Positions 38,401-49,845 of a DNA stretch of 64,000 nt are shown piece by piece. A program made the translations under genes and the position numbers. The notes under the pieces were generated by a model. The model searched no databases, had not been told where the DNA came from, and saw nothing but the letters and a program-made list of their open reading frames with translations. The stretch's first letter is position 1, and each line of letters opens with the position of its first letter. The stretch comes from Sodiomyces alkalinus F11 (Eukaryota > Ascomycota > Sordariomycetes > Glomerellales > Plectosphaerellaceae): NCBI RefSeq assembly GCF_003711515.1, contig NW_021167087.1, positions 384,934 to 448,933 on the forward strand, read 5' to 3'.

Positions 38401-41400
38401 CTTTTTTTGGCACATGTCGGCAGTCTCGCTGCTGCGACGGTGAAAATCGACCCCAGTCTGGCATACATGCCTGAAGAGCTGCGAGTCGAACTTCTTCAGT
38501 ACAGCATACTCCCCTCGTTGACGAGTCGAGAATTTAGACCCTCGACTCCTACTGAGTAGTTGAGTAGTCCACGTCGTTCTGCTCCACTCGGTAGGCGTGA
38601 CTATGACGAAACAATTCGTTTGGTCACCTCAGCAGTCAATCCGTTTCGACTTCGATCACGTTACGAGGGTGGCTGTTTGGTGCATGTTTATCCACCTGTT
38701 TTTTTTTTCAGATTTCAGTTCGGTCTACATCTTCATAGTGTGGTCAATATGATGATGCACATCTCTCGGATGAGAAGTCGTAAAAAAAGGGGTTCTTCAG
38801 GGGCAGGCTGACAGGAAGCATCGCATTGCCAGTCGTCAGTCAGAACGAGTGCCGAGTAGCGTCCAACGGGGGACACAGAATAATTACAGACAGATCACTC
38901 ACCGTCTCACTGAAAGTCTTCTTCTCCCAGCCGCCTCATTCATGTATTCGTATGTAGGTGCCTGACGGGGTCCGACCATGGGTAGGGCCGCCATAATTAC
39001 GGCTCGTTCCCTGCAACTCCTTGCGCTTCCCCACGCTGAACATGCAACACGCCGTCTCTGCACCGACGTATGGCATCTAAAATGAGCCATTTCGAGACAC
39101 GAGCTGGGTCACCCTTATCCCAACTGGGTCCTGGCTGGGGAGTATCAACTGCCACACTCCTCTGCCCAAGAGTATCAAACTCTTGGCGTTAAGACCAATG
39201 TCTGAAGTCGAGGCAAAACGGTGGAAGACGGTATTGTGGGACGTCCACCAGGCTTATTCATCATCTTTTCCGTTTCTGTTCATCGGCTTATCCTTTTTCA
39301 TCCATCCTTTCCGCATTCAGTACACTTAGTATCGGCTAAAGTCCTTCATTCAACCTTTACCCTAGCTAGCAACAGACCTAATAAAACACCCGCCTCTTCT
39401 TCATCGTTCCTGTTTCATTGTCCAAGGAGCTCATACAATGTACACGATATACATAGACCGGATGGCACTTATTCTCTCTGCTCAGTGTCGTTACTCTAGA
39501 AGAGGACGAGGCCTGGCTAAGTTATGCCCTGTCGGTTTTGTCAGCCTCGAGAAAAGCCCCGCAAATCTGAGGGCATTAGATTTCCCTTTTCCCTTTCTTT
39601 TTCCTCCCGGCATTGTCTTGCAATCATCCTCGGTAGCGTCTCTATCATGCAATCCCATCCAAATACTACCTTACATACATACGACGTCCGCGGTGTACGT
39701 CCATGTACATCATTGCCCGGTGAAAACTGGAAGCACATCCCAGGAACTAATTATGGCAGGCCCTGGGCTTCTTCCCTTGTCCCATTACCATGGTTCTCAT
39801 CGCTTCCACATGTTCCAGACCAGTTCTGAATCCGGAAGGTCTCCGCAGTGCTGGGCAGATCCAAGAAGCGGGGATGATGCCGGCAGTCTTGGGTAAATGA
39901 ATAAGGGGGGCGGTTGATTGTGGAGTACTGAGGTCGGACCCCCTGACTCGGGTGTATGTAACAAAAATCACATGGCATCGTTTAAAGCGAAGGTCTCGAA
40001 CCAATGGGCGCATGCCAATCTCCAAACGTCTTGTCCCAACCCCGCCCGACCGTCGGCCAGTCCGAGCGGGTCAGCTGATTAACTATCGGGGCTATCGGGA
40101 CACGGGGCAGATGACGGCGGCGCGGCGGTGAATGACTCCGTTTTCTCTCTTCCGTAAAGTAAACAATGGAGAGAAAGACAATGGGCATTGTCTCTTCTCC
40201 GCGAGGTATTCGTATGTACTTTATACATACTTTGGTAATGAGACATAGGGTCCAAGCTCTCCACTTTGCATTGGCCATCTCCTTGATGTTCTTCTTCGAC
40301 GACCGCAATGCGCACGAAAGCATGTCAACCTTGGGGTTTTACCGGTATCTCATTTGCCCGTTAACAGCGCTTTTCATTCGTTGGTATAGAAACCTTTTGG
40401 AAAAGCAACAGCGCGCTCTCAAGTCGAGGAGCCTTTGGCCATATTGGCTCATAGCTGTCTATGCACATATGTTGATTGTATTACTATTGCTTCCTGAGCT
40501 TAGCCCGGTTGTATACTAATTACTACTGGATACCAGCGGGTCTTGCCGTTTCTTCCCCGGATTCTGGATCGATCGCGATTGTAAAGCACGACAGGCATCA
40601 GAGGAATTAATGAAGATACAGATAGATGGATGCCCTTCACGAACAATCCTGCGGCCTGATGATGCGATGTTTAGCAGGGAACACAGCGTATGTGCGCTCT
40701 GATTTAGAATTGCGATAAACCTATCCTGGGAGGCGTGGTCGGAGAGAAATAGAAGAACCTGATCTTGAGAAGCTCTGTGCTCGTTTCGGCCAACTTTCAC
40801 CTTGGAACCCCCCGGCTTTTTGATGAGAAGGATGACGGTATTACAACCTACAACCTACGCATAGTGCCTAGAGCTGCGAGAGAATGACAGACGGTGATTC
40901 GATGAAATACATTGCGTCACAGCAGCAGGTTGTTCCAAGGAAATTAGTTTGACGATAGAAGCAAGCCGAGGTCTTCTATGCCTATATTACTTCGTATATA
41001 TGTACTCCGCACTCCGTATTTCGACCCCTATAGCCGGCGTATATATGCATTCAACCGTGCCCACTTTGCCCGTTTGAGATATTCACCGCGCCTTACGAGG
41101 CCTCCCCCTTGGACTCAGTGTCCCAAGGAAAAGGATGAGGCGTACCGGGGAAGCAGGACTCAGAGCCGCCAGCAACCGGCCTACCCAGCTACCAGTCCTC
41201 GGTCTCGTCTGGCGTCGCAAGAAAGGGAAAGTCTTTAGGGCATCCCGGGAAGCTCCGGGCCCCAGGATACATACATTTCCTCTTTTGGACTACGAACATG
41301 GCGCGATGCTCACGGACAGAACCTCCTCTCCGACCTAAGTATATCCAAGGAAGTATTGAGTGGAAGAAATGAGCAGAGTGGTCACTAGGCCGTTGCTTTC

Positions 41401-42366
41401 ATGCGCATCTGATACCTGCCTGTCATCTTCATACGAAGTCGGTATTACGGAGTGACAGGGCCACTTCCGAGTCATGGAACCGTCGTATCAAGGCGGCGAA
41501 TAGACGGCTTTCATTCAGCCCATCTTTGGCTTCATGGCTTCACTAGATTCTTCCACGCTCGGTCGTCGAAAACCCAGTCCGCCGGACTGGGTTTCCACCA
41601 TAAGAGAAGGCAACAGGGCATCAGCAGGGCGTTGTTGAGATGTTGCAGGGGTTTACAAAAGGCCAAAACGGACCACAAGGCACAGGTATTCCTTGACCTA
41701 CTAACCATCCATGCCACTGGTCACTGATGGAATAACCCCTAGGGTAGAGGCGTGCGGATATGGAAGCACTGACTGGTGACATTTCCCACTGCCCCCGGCC
41801 GAAGCGACGAATCTTGGTATGGTGGTTGATGTAAGTAAATGCACGGATACTGAACACTGACCAAAAGTCTATAGCATGCTCTTACCGACGTGGGAAACGT
41901 TCCAGACTAGCCCAGAAGGGTTGAGTTGCGTGTCCGGACATTGGAGGAGGCTGGATATGGGTTCCTGGACGGCAGACGTATGACTGTTCGGTAACATAAC
42001 AGAATCGATGCAAAGAAAGAACGAGAGGAATGGGTTGCCCGAGTGGTGATATTGCCCAATGACAATGCTGATATCTCACATGTGTGCTTTTTGTACTGCA
42101 GCCATGATAGGGCGGACGATACTCCATGTGTTCACCCGGGGAATGAGCGAATTACGAAGTACATATGACGACTCTACACCCTGGGAGCGAGCGAGCAGCA
42201 GAGTCGCGGTGAGACAAGAGAAGGACGAGCACAGTACCTCGACTTTTCGTGTATTCGGTGTAGCCATGGCGATGGACTATCCATTGACGACGACAGGTCG
42301 ATCCATGTCAAACGGAATGAGGGTATGGTCCAAAGAAGGTCAGGCATCAAGTAGCAATAAAAGAGG
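32474..42366. other. Second gene-poor intergenic tract
   Basis: Nearly 10 kb with no frame I can assign. The 175-aa frame from 32847 is downstream of the AreA-GATA-like gene and looks like 3' UTR. A 117-aa frame from 40166 has two hydrophobic stretches (ALHFALAISLMFFF and LIAVYAHMLIVLLLL) but no homologue that I recognise. TACCTACC words occur at 35164, and TACGGAGTA-like words at 36499 and 37859. No RNA gene, repeat array or transposon end was recognised. Confidence 0.45.
40166..40519 (+). CDS. Doubtful 117-aa open frame with two hydrophobic segments
   Basis: I do not recognise this frame. It begins MERKTMGIVSS, has a hydrophobic stretch at about residues 32-45 and a second near 92-108, and a basic segment between them (RWYRNLLEKQQRALKSRS). 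The layout would fit a small two-span membrane protein. However, it lies in gene-poor DNA, has no neighbours, no clear start context and no family match that I know, so chance is the likelier explanation. Confidence 0.15.
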   Translation: MERKTMGIVSSPRGIRMYFIHTLVMRHRVQALHFALAISLMFFFDDRNAHESMSTLGFYRYLICPLTALFIRWYRNLLEKQQRALKSRSLWPYWLIAVYAHMLIVLLLLPELSPVVY

Positions 42367-44454
42367 TCAGTCTTTCCTCGCCGCCTCTCCTGGCCCAACA
42401 CGCTTGTGCTTCCTCTTGTCCTTCCGATTCATCAACCTCCTGTCTCTGGTCCCCTTGCCCCCTTCCCAAAAACCCTTGCCTCTCCTGCCAATGACACTCC
42501 GCCCGCAGAAACCGCATGAATCCACAGCGTACCGCTGCTCGCGACTGCACCAGCCACAGACCATCCGACTCGCCCATTCGTTCAGATGCTCCTCCGCCTC
42601 GTCGTGGCAGCGGTCGCAGGGGTACACTCTGTTGCAGCAACTGAAGCGGAACCAGCGGAAGCTCTTACGGTAGTGGCCGCAGGCTCCACGAGAGGGCAGC
42701 GGTTCGCCCGTGCGGAGCCCTAGCTTGTCCTGTTTCCCGGGGTTCCCGGACGCCGGGGCGGTCAGAGTCCCCGGTGCGTACGGGAGGAAGCGGACGTCGG
42801 GGATTTTGAAGTTGAATTTCCCGTGGCAGTCGCGGCACACATTCGTGGTGCTCTCACCGCGGACCGAGACGAGTCCGGGAGACGGTGTGGAACACTTGGC
42901 GCAGACGGGAACGAAGGTGCTCGGTAGCATATCGGCCACTGTGGCGCCCGCAAGATCAAGGAATCCGGCGCGGGCCGAGTTCTGATGGACGAGTTCTGAC
43001 CGGAACCGGGCGGCGAATCCGGCGGCACATTTTCGGCAGGAGGCCATTTTCTCGGTCTCATCCTTCAGGCCGGTGATTTCGTTGACCGTCTTGCAACGCT
43101 CACATTTCACGCTGATGCTGAGGATGGAGACTCGCAAGAGTTCGATAGCATGGAGCTCGATGCCTGGGAAGGACAGAGCTATCCCGCGTTCACGGGTAGA
43201 GCCAGAAGGCAGCACTGAGTCGCCTGGATCAGCCGTCAACGGAGCGCCGTCTGTATCAGAACCATCGTCTGAGCTCGAGTCGTAACTGTAGTCCGAGGAG
43301 TCTTCTTCGTCTTCCGGGTCACCAGCTCGGCGAGCCCACTCGGGAGGACGAGGAATAACCTTTATATGGCTTCGCTCGTCGTCCAAGCCGTCGCTCACAA
43401 CGGCCTTTTGCGGCACGCTAGGTGCTGCGGGTTTGGACTTTGGTCCGGGTTCCCGGGGCTCCTCAGGTTGCTTCGGCTGCGCCTGGGCTTGCTTGGCCAG
43501 AACATGCATATTCTGGGCAAAGTAGTTGACGTGGCTCATGAGGGTCATCTGCTTCTGTTCAATGGCCTTCTGCACAAATAGTTCTTCCAAGGGTTCCGCG
43601 TCGAGAGACTCCACCTCGTTGAGTTGGATCCTCAGGGGTTGTAGAGGATAAAGCAGCGGCACAATGAAGTGCATCGTTTTCACACCCTGCAAGCCCGCTG
43701 GGAGCTCAAACCGCCGTCTCGGTTCTACGGGCAACGTGTAGACAATTCCATCGGCAGAGCGGCGATATAACGAAAGGCGACCCATGCGGGTCTCGATCTG
43801 ACGTGTTTCCTGGGCACGCCTGGCTTTGGCCTCGGCAATCTGCTCCTGCGAGTATGATGGCTCCAGGTACCGTTGAGGTTTTGATGGCGGCTGCACGCTA
43901 CTGAGAGCGGACGGGGAAGCCTGCTTCATTGCCGCTGCTTGTGAAACCGAGTGTTCGACGGCGTCATGGTGCCTGGTGTCCTTGAAGGCCACAAGTTTGA
44001 TGGTCTCGGCTTTCTGTTCGGATAAGAAGACCTCGAGATTTCGATCTAGAGCGTGGGTCAGGGCGAGGAGAGTGGCCCCCGGTTTCTCACGGACAAGCTT
44101 CTCCCAGCCCTTTTCCACGTTGATGGCGAAGCCCCTCGGAATGTCCTTGTTCCTCACACGTAGTGTTGGTGGCTCTTCCGGGTAATGCTCGGGAACTCGA
44201 AGCTCACACTCAAGAAGGTCCAGGTCGAAGGGGAAATCTGGATCTGATGGCTTAAGCCTGAATGCCAGAGAAGTTGCGCCGTCTTTGAGTGTCGTTTCTT
44301 GACACAAATATCTGCGCCGTAGCTGCTCGAGCTGGTATCCTCTGGGGTCTTTCGACTGCGCCTCAGGGACAGGCTTGGGAACGACTCGTTGAGAAGAGGG
44401 TTGGCTGACCGCCTGTTGACGGCTGACGCCACCGTGCTGTTGAAGAGAGACCAT
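42367..44454 (-). CDS. RWD-like and CHY zinc-finger protein
   Basis: An intronless gene of 695 aa. The frame extends 35 codons further upstream, but ATG 44454 (MVSLQQHGG) is the better start because the extension is hydrophobic and basic with no family features. Residues of about 35-150 resemble an RWD/UBC-like fold (PFDLDLLECELRVPEHYPEE and following). A Glu/Asp/Ser-rich stretch (SSDYSYDSSSDDGSDTD) precedes several Cys pairs (CERCKT, CRKCA, CAKCS, CRDCH). A CHY-type zinc finger is at about 592-651: CGHYRKSF, CDRCH, CGWC, CGFCG. The tail is strongly basic (NRKDKRKHKR). CHY fingers occur in RCHY1-type E3 ligases and in yeast Hot13. No RING follows here, so ligase activity is not supported; the exact role is unknown. 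It is followed upstream by a probable small gene on the same strand. Confidence 0.85.
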   Translation of the reverse strand: MVSLQQHGGVSRQQAVSQPSSQRVVPKPVPEAQSKDPRGYQLEQLRRRYLCQETTLKDGATSLAFRLKPSDPDFPFDLDLLECELRVPEHYPEEPPTLRVRNKDIPRGFAINVEKGWEKLVREKPGATLLALTHALDRNLEVFLSEQKAETIKLVAFKDTRHHDAVEHSVSQAAAMKQASPSALSSVQPPSKPQRYLEPSYSQEQIAEAKARRAQETRQIETRMGRLSLYRRSADGIVYTLPVEPRRRFELPAGLQGVKTMHFIVPLLYPLQPLRIQLNEVESLDAEPLEELFVQKAIEQKQMTLMSHVNYFAQNMHVLAKQAQAQPKQPEEPREPGPKSKPAAPSVPQKAVVSDGLDDERSHIKVIPRPPEWARRAGDPEDEEDSSDYSYDSSSDDGSDTDGAPLTADPGDSVLPSGSTRERGIALSFPGIELHAIELLRVSILSISVKCERCKTVNEITGLKDETEKMASCRKCAAGFAARFRSELVHQNSARAGFLDLAGATVADMLPSTFVPVCAKCSTPSPGLVSVRGESTTNVCRDCHGKFNFKIPDVRFLPYAPGTLTAPASGNPGKQDKLGLRTGEPLPSRGACGHYRKSFRWFRFSCCNRVYPCDRCHDEAEEHLNEWASRMVCGWCSREQRYAVDSCGFCGRSVIGRRGKGFWEGGKGTRDRRLMNRKDKRKHKRVGPGEAARKD

Positions 44455-45323
44455 GACGAAATGGCTAATGATTAGGAATGAAAATGTACAACAATTTTTT
44501 TTTAGCTGAGCTGAACGTTTCAAACCAAATACGAATGAGACTCTGCGAACGCAGAACAAGATGGCAGCAAGAGCCGAGACGATGGCTACAGTGAGTGCAC
44601 TTGTGGATGAATGTATGCCTGACGAAAGTGACGCGGTAATGATAAGAAGTCTCTATGATGAGCCAGCTACCTACCTACATTAGACAATATATAAAGGTGA
44701 GGGATATGTCTGGCAAGATGAGACGATGATCGATGAAATAGAAAGTGGAATGGAGTGTAGCGGAAAGAGCGGAAAGGAAGACGAGAAGTCGATGGAGTTC
44801 TCTGAGTGGTCTGAGTGGTTCTCTGCGCCTCGCCAAGCCACTTCGTGTGGCGATTTCCAGCGTCAAACCCAGCCGTTGGAAGGTTGGGAGACTCACGGCG
44901 TGACATGACCGCGGATGAGTCAGAGGGTCTAGGCGGGGACGGGACCATTGGACCTACAGTACCACACTATAATATTCCGTTGCGCCTACAAACCAACTAA
45001 TATCGAAATACCTTACCGTACGGACACTGGCTTTTCCCATCATCACAGTCGACATTGGCTCATATGGGCGATTAAGATTCTACTAAACTCGAACACGATA
45101 GCAGAGTCACACCTCATGACCGCTAACTGGTGCAAAGAGGATCCAGACCCCAAATTCGGTTTCGACGACAATTGCCCTTGGCCTTGATGATAAGACGTCT
45201 CGTTACCGACAGGAGATATCGAGTTTCTGTGTGAGTCATCTGAGTGAACAGCGGCACGGCTCGACAGTCACAGTTAGCAGCGCATCGCTCAGTTGGCTCA
45301 GAAACTTCCAGCCCACACGATAT
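44455..45323. other. Intergenic region upstream of the CHY gene
   Basis: This contains the promoter and leader of the CHY zinc-finger gene, including a poly-A/T tract near 44493-44502 and a TACCTACCTAC run at 44668-44678. No frame here has family features. Confidence 0.5.
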
Positions 45324-45772
45324 TCACGATGACCTTGTGATTCCATGTTCCCTTAGTATCAGGGCTCTCCATTCCTTACGGGGAACCCAACTATCCGCAT
45401 CATAGGCGGTCAAGTCGATGCCCAACCTATGTCGTTGTGGGAATGCCAGCTCGCTCGCTGAGCTGGCCAGACGCCACCGCCTCGCGTGATTCCTGGTAGA
45501 ACGGAGGAATGGGAAAGAGGCAAAGAAAGATACAAGCCGTGGATGTACTCTTTCCATTCCTCGATGTATCTTGATGCTCGACGTTTGTACACCTCATGAA
45601 CGAGGGGATCCATGTTAACCACACCGATGGGATCATGCACACAGAGGCTAGTCATGGTGGCATAATGCATGGCGTGGACGCGGGCATGCAGGACCTCGAG
45701 TGACCGCCGGGTCACTGGGCTGGCACGATGCACACGGGATGCATCTTTGCGCGCAGCCAGCGGACGAGACAT
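45324..45772 (-). CDS. Probable small hypothetical gene (about 135 aa) or frameshifted remnant
   Basis: Two overlapping frames on the minus strand both look like real protein. The first (45772-45534) runs from MSRPLAARK through VHEVYKRRASRYIEEWKEY. The second gives NHARRWRLASSASEL through TAYDADSWVPRKEWRALIL and ends at 45324. A GT...AG segment, 45533-45493 (41 nt, GTATCT...ACCAG), joins them in phase into 135 aa. GTACAT at about 45548 is an alternative donor in the same phase. Both introns are short or weak and lack a clear branch-point A. A frameshifted pseudogene is therefore possible. I know no family for it. There is no signal peptide or membrane segment; the product is basic and Arg-rich. 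Confidence 0.45.
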
Positions 45773-48137
45773 GGCGGACCAAACAAGCAGAAAGATAAAA
45801 GAAGGGTGAAACGGCTAGCTCCTCAGGCAAGAGTTGTCCTCCGGCACTACCACTAAATCATCGCATGATCAGGCGAGAGAGAGATAATGGGATCTGAATG
45901 GGGGGGGGACAAGAAAGCGCAAGCAAGCAAAAACTGGAGGGGAAAAGAAGAGAAAACCCCCCGGGGCCGGTAGGGCGGCTAGTGTCCGTCCCTTGGAGAC
46001 ACGACAGGACGTCACACAGCTCCCGCTACATCGGTCCCCCGATGGGATATGATACTTCGTGCAGTTGGCTACCCGAAACATGCCACAGGAGCAGGCGCTG
46101 ACCGCCTCGTAACGCCCAGTGATCGGAGCAAGGCTATATATGTCATGTGGAAACCAAGACACGCATCTGCCGGGGAAGGTGCCGGTAAAACGGTACGTGC
46201 CCGAAGTACGCCATAAGACTGACCCCGGCCGACCGACGAATCGACGACTTTGCTTTTTAGAAGCATCATTGCCGGCCAGATCGTCAGTGAAACGGTAGGG
46301 CGACGGGGTTTAGTAGCTTTGTTCCCACCTTTCCCGTCACGACTTCACCGCCGAGGAACGTTCCGAGACCGTTTCTGGTGAGTTCTATGCAAAGCCTCGA
46401 CATAGCCGAGTGGCCCAAGCAAAGCCTCGTCAAGGGACCAAACACGCCGTCGAAGCTAGGGCCTAGTTATGACATCTGATCCTCGCGGTTGTCGAAGAAA
46501 TCCCCGTGTCGCGGGGTAATTTCTCTCCAACCGTAGACGAAAATAGGCAGGCAGAGCAGGCCGGCAGGCAGGTGCAAAAAAGTGTAACCCAGCAGATCAC
46601 CAGGTCAGCCTCAGCCTGCTCCCGTCATCTTGGAGTCGGTGAAATGGAGAGTTGATGCCTGGCAGCAGCTAAAGGTCATAGATGAGCCTTTGGATGGTTT
46701 TGGATGGTTGCCCGTAACAAATGCGGCCTAGCCTGGCTCAGGGACATGCCAACTCATCAGTCGGCGCCCTGGTGACCAAGGAGGATATGCAAGTTTGGGC
46801 GGTGAGGGTGGTGATGGAGGGTGGGATGGTGCAATCGGACAAGAACGCGGAGCTGCGCGAGAAATATGACGGCGGACATGAAGTAATTAATTACCTTACT
46901 TCGTAGATACAGAGCCATCTAAAATTAGCCCAGAATTACGGATAGGTATCCTTTGTTGAGCCACCCGATCAACACATATTGTGGCGAGCCATTAACACAG
47001 CCACAGTGGGTCCGCACATCCTGGATCTATCGCCAACATCCAAAGCCAAACCTCGGTGTGGTGTCTAGATGCTCCTCTCGAGAGAACCTGAGACAAAGCT
47101 TGAGATACCGCCGATGCAATACCCACTGAGCTCTCTTCTCTATGACTCCAGGCAGTCCTTTGGGTCTGGTAACTTTCGCTATGATCATGTTGTACCAGAC
47201 CCAAGGATCAAGTATCTTGACAGATCCTCAGAAAGAGGCCGATTTGTCTTTTCTAACTTTGAGAGGCCACTGATTAGAGAGAAAGGCGCTTCCCCTATTG
47301 TACGGACGGTGCCGATTCTCGGTTTGTCGACACGCTAACCTGTGATGATGTTGGGGTGTTGTACAGTACGAAACTTTGAAGAGGTTCATATGGAATACCG
47401 GAGTGGCTCCAATCCATCGAGAACGTCCAGCCAGGGCACCCACGTTGGGTAATAAAAAGAAAGTGACAAAAAAAGGAAAGGCTGAGTGCTTTCCCCGGTC
47501 CGGCGAAAGCAGGATGTTCTGTCTCTTGACGGCTCTTCTAGAAGTTCGAGACCTTGACGGATATTAAATTCAAGTATCATGCCGTGGTTGTGCTGGTAGG
47601 GCGGCATAGAAGCAAGGCAATCCTATCTAGTAGCATGCCCATGTCCAACTGTCAACACGAGATGGCGCGGCTTCCTGATAGTTGGGATGCAGCCCGCGTT
47701 TCTGGATCAATTCTCTATCACATAACATACAACAGCAGGCACTCTGTCGGACAGGGGCAGATCCAGCTTCCCGGCGAATTACTGCGCTTTAATGTCAATG
47801 TGACTTCCACTCTTCTAGCCTCGGAAAATGCCTGTCAAAGCAGCTGGTGTTCCCCTGCAAAGATCTTTGGATTGAAAATGCTGCTTGGTAAAAGTCTCCC
47901 GGCTTGCGCAGATGACGCGTGCAAATAGCTCAAACATGGCGTACAGTCGTATCCTCTGCCCTTTTCTCAACCAAAGCGAGAAGCCCCTTGATTGAAATCG
48001 ATTTGAATAACAACGGTTGGTACGCTGCGGGTGGAAAGTGCGGTTGATAAATAGACTGGGGAGCTTCAGAAACATACTCCATAAAGTCAACACCCGGGAC
48101 ACCTACACTTCGGATCATTAATAATAGTAGGAATATG
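45773..48137. other. Intergenic region without a supported gene
   Basis: About 2.4 kb. Features seen are a G9 run near 45900-45908 and a short direct repeat (ggatggttttggatggtt) near 46690. The frames at 47069 (89 aa), 47554 (124 aa) and 48102-47815 (minus, 95 aa) have no family features. The last may be part of the 3' UTR of the neighbouring minus-strand gene. Confidence 0.5.
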
Positions 48138-49010
48138 TTACGATGCAGATGGCACGCTTCCATCCGGAGCCTCGCACTCTGTGACCCGTGATACGTCGGT
48201 CCAGTCAATATCCTCGTCGAGAAGGTCAATGTGCTTATGCTGGCTATGAATGGTGCTGTCCGTTTTTAATGACGCATATTGATGCGTATGGTCAAATAAT
48301 GCATCGTAGTCTGATTCCTCATCCATGTCCAGGGCTACGCTCAGTGGGGGCGCTTCTGTGCAAATATCAGCGATGCCGGGAGCGAGGTTGGCCATCTCCT
48401 CTTCCTCGTCACTCCCCATGGCGTATTCGTCTACAGGAGATTTCGGTGTCATTGTCTGCGAGCTCCCGACCTCATATTGCTGTGACGGGACTGCTGCATC
48501 AGAGGGCGGCGACGAACGTGCGGATGTCTCTCTTTTCTGTGGTGATAGATTGACAGAGGGTCTGTCCCAACTGTGTTCAAAACCAGCTGAGCCTAATGCA
48601 CAAGGCAAAGTCTCTCGGGCGCATGGGGTCACGCCAGTAGGCAAGACATTTTCGAGGCTGGTCCCATCTGTGGCAAGAGTTCCTAATGGGGTGTTGGGCC
48701 ACCAGTCCTCCATGTCGGCGAACACGAAATCGTAATTTTGCTCTGGGTCGGATGAGGAACCGAGGTCTTGAGACAATATCAAAGATGTAGAGCAAGGAAG
48801 ACCAAGACGATTCTTGCCTTCTGAGGTCTCGCTACAAGGGTTGTAAAGAATGAAATCCGGGGCATCGGGGTGGTCCGCTCGGCGTCGCTTTGCTTGGTTG
48901 GTTATTGTCCCGGTCCGCTTCACGCCCCGGACATTAGGGGCAAACTCAGAGGCCGCGCACATATTCGGATGTCGGGAGATCACATCGAAACCTAGACACA
49001 ATGAATGCAT
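48138..49010 (-). CDS. Hypothetical acidic protein with a basic nuclear-signal-like patch
   Basis: I do not recognise this gene. From ATG 49010 (MHSLCLGFDV) it gives 290 aa; ATG 48962 (MCAASEFAP) would give 274 aa. A good donor (GTAAGT at 49063) and an acceptor (TCTAG ending at 48986) suggest an intron in the 5' leader. If that intron is used, 48962 is the start, because no coding phase fits an upstream exon. Visible features are a KRRR patch near the N-terminus (NQAKRRRADHP), a central Ser/Pro-rich stretch, an Asp/Glu run (SDEEEEM), and a C-terminal acidic block (HIDLLDEDIDWTDV). That layout would suit a nuclear regulatory or scaffold protein, but this is inference. It is divergent from LSB5 with about 0.8 kb between starts. 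Confidence 0.65.
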   Translation of the reverse strand: MHSLCLGFDVISRHPNMCAASEFAPNVRGVKRTGTITNQAKRRRADHPDAPDFILYNPCSETSEGKNRLGLPCSTSLILSQDLGSSSDPEQNYDFVFADMEDWWPNTPLGTLATDGTSLENVLPTGVTPCARETLPCALGSAGFEHSWDRPSVNLSPQKRETSARSSPPSDAAVPSQQYEVGSSQTMTPKSPVDEYAMGSDEEEEMANLAPGIADICTEAPPLSVALDMDEESDYDALFDHTHQYASLKTDSTIHSQHKHIDLLDEDIDWTDVSRVTECEAPDGSVPSAS

Positions 49011-49845
49011 GAGAGCTTTGAAGATGCTTGATGTATCGATTTCCGAAGGCAACAGATACTTACATGTTCATTCTGATAATTTGCGCCACCAGAACGGTGG
49101 AAGGAAAGGAAGAGCGGTGCGCTCGTTGACAGGGGATTCAACGAACAACCCCGAGATAAATACACGGGTCGACTCCGTGTTTCATCGAAAGATGAAGCTT
49201 CTGACAAGCACGCAAATGTGACATGGCCGGCGATTCCTTCCAATAAGCAAAGGTACCTCTACCTTATAGATCACCAGGTATTATGACTCGATGAGAACAA
49301 AGACGTCCGTACCTGTTAATACCACGAAGTCAAGTCTGAGGAAGGAACGATGGTAGTGGAAGCAGGTAATTAGCACCGTACTAAGGTACCTACTACCCTA
49401 AGGTAAGGTATTCAGTATGAACACCTCCCCCGCTTTATCTAGCCACAACCGTGACGTCATTCACAGCGGAGTTTCTCTCTTCCTTCTCGAGGCCAAGCCA
49501 CCGTCCTACCCCGCCCTGAGGCTGTTAACGAGATCCCCCCATTCTTGGTTCCACCAATCTTTGAGCTGTAATCAGATGCCTCTCCTCTCGGTCCCTGCCC
49601 TGCCGTCGTCCCCTCCATGTCAGGGCAGATCGTCAAGCCACTTGCCATTTGATGGTATTCTCGGCCGTGAACTTCACCTCTGCATCTGCCTTACGAGCTT
49701 GAGTCTTGTCTCATGTCTACACTGTCAGACTCACCTTGGATAAGCTCGTATTCAAACCCGACATAGTACCGGAACTTGCCGTAGCTCGACCATACATACA
49801 CCACAGGCCTATCCACCAACCAGTGTCGGCATCTGATCTTCCAGA
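49011..49845. other. Divergent promoter region between the unknown protein gene and LSB5
   Basis: About 830 bp. It includes the possible 5'-leader intron of the minus-strand gene and a cluster of GGTAC/TACC words at 49249-49410. Pyrimidine-rich sequence from about 49570 to 49740 lies upstream of LSB5. No coding frame with family features was seen. Confidence 0.5.
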
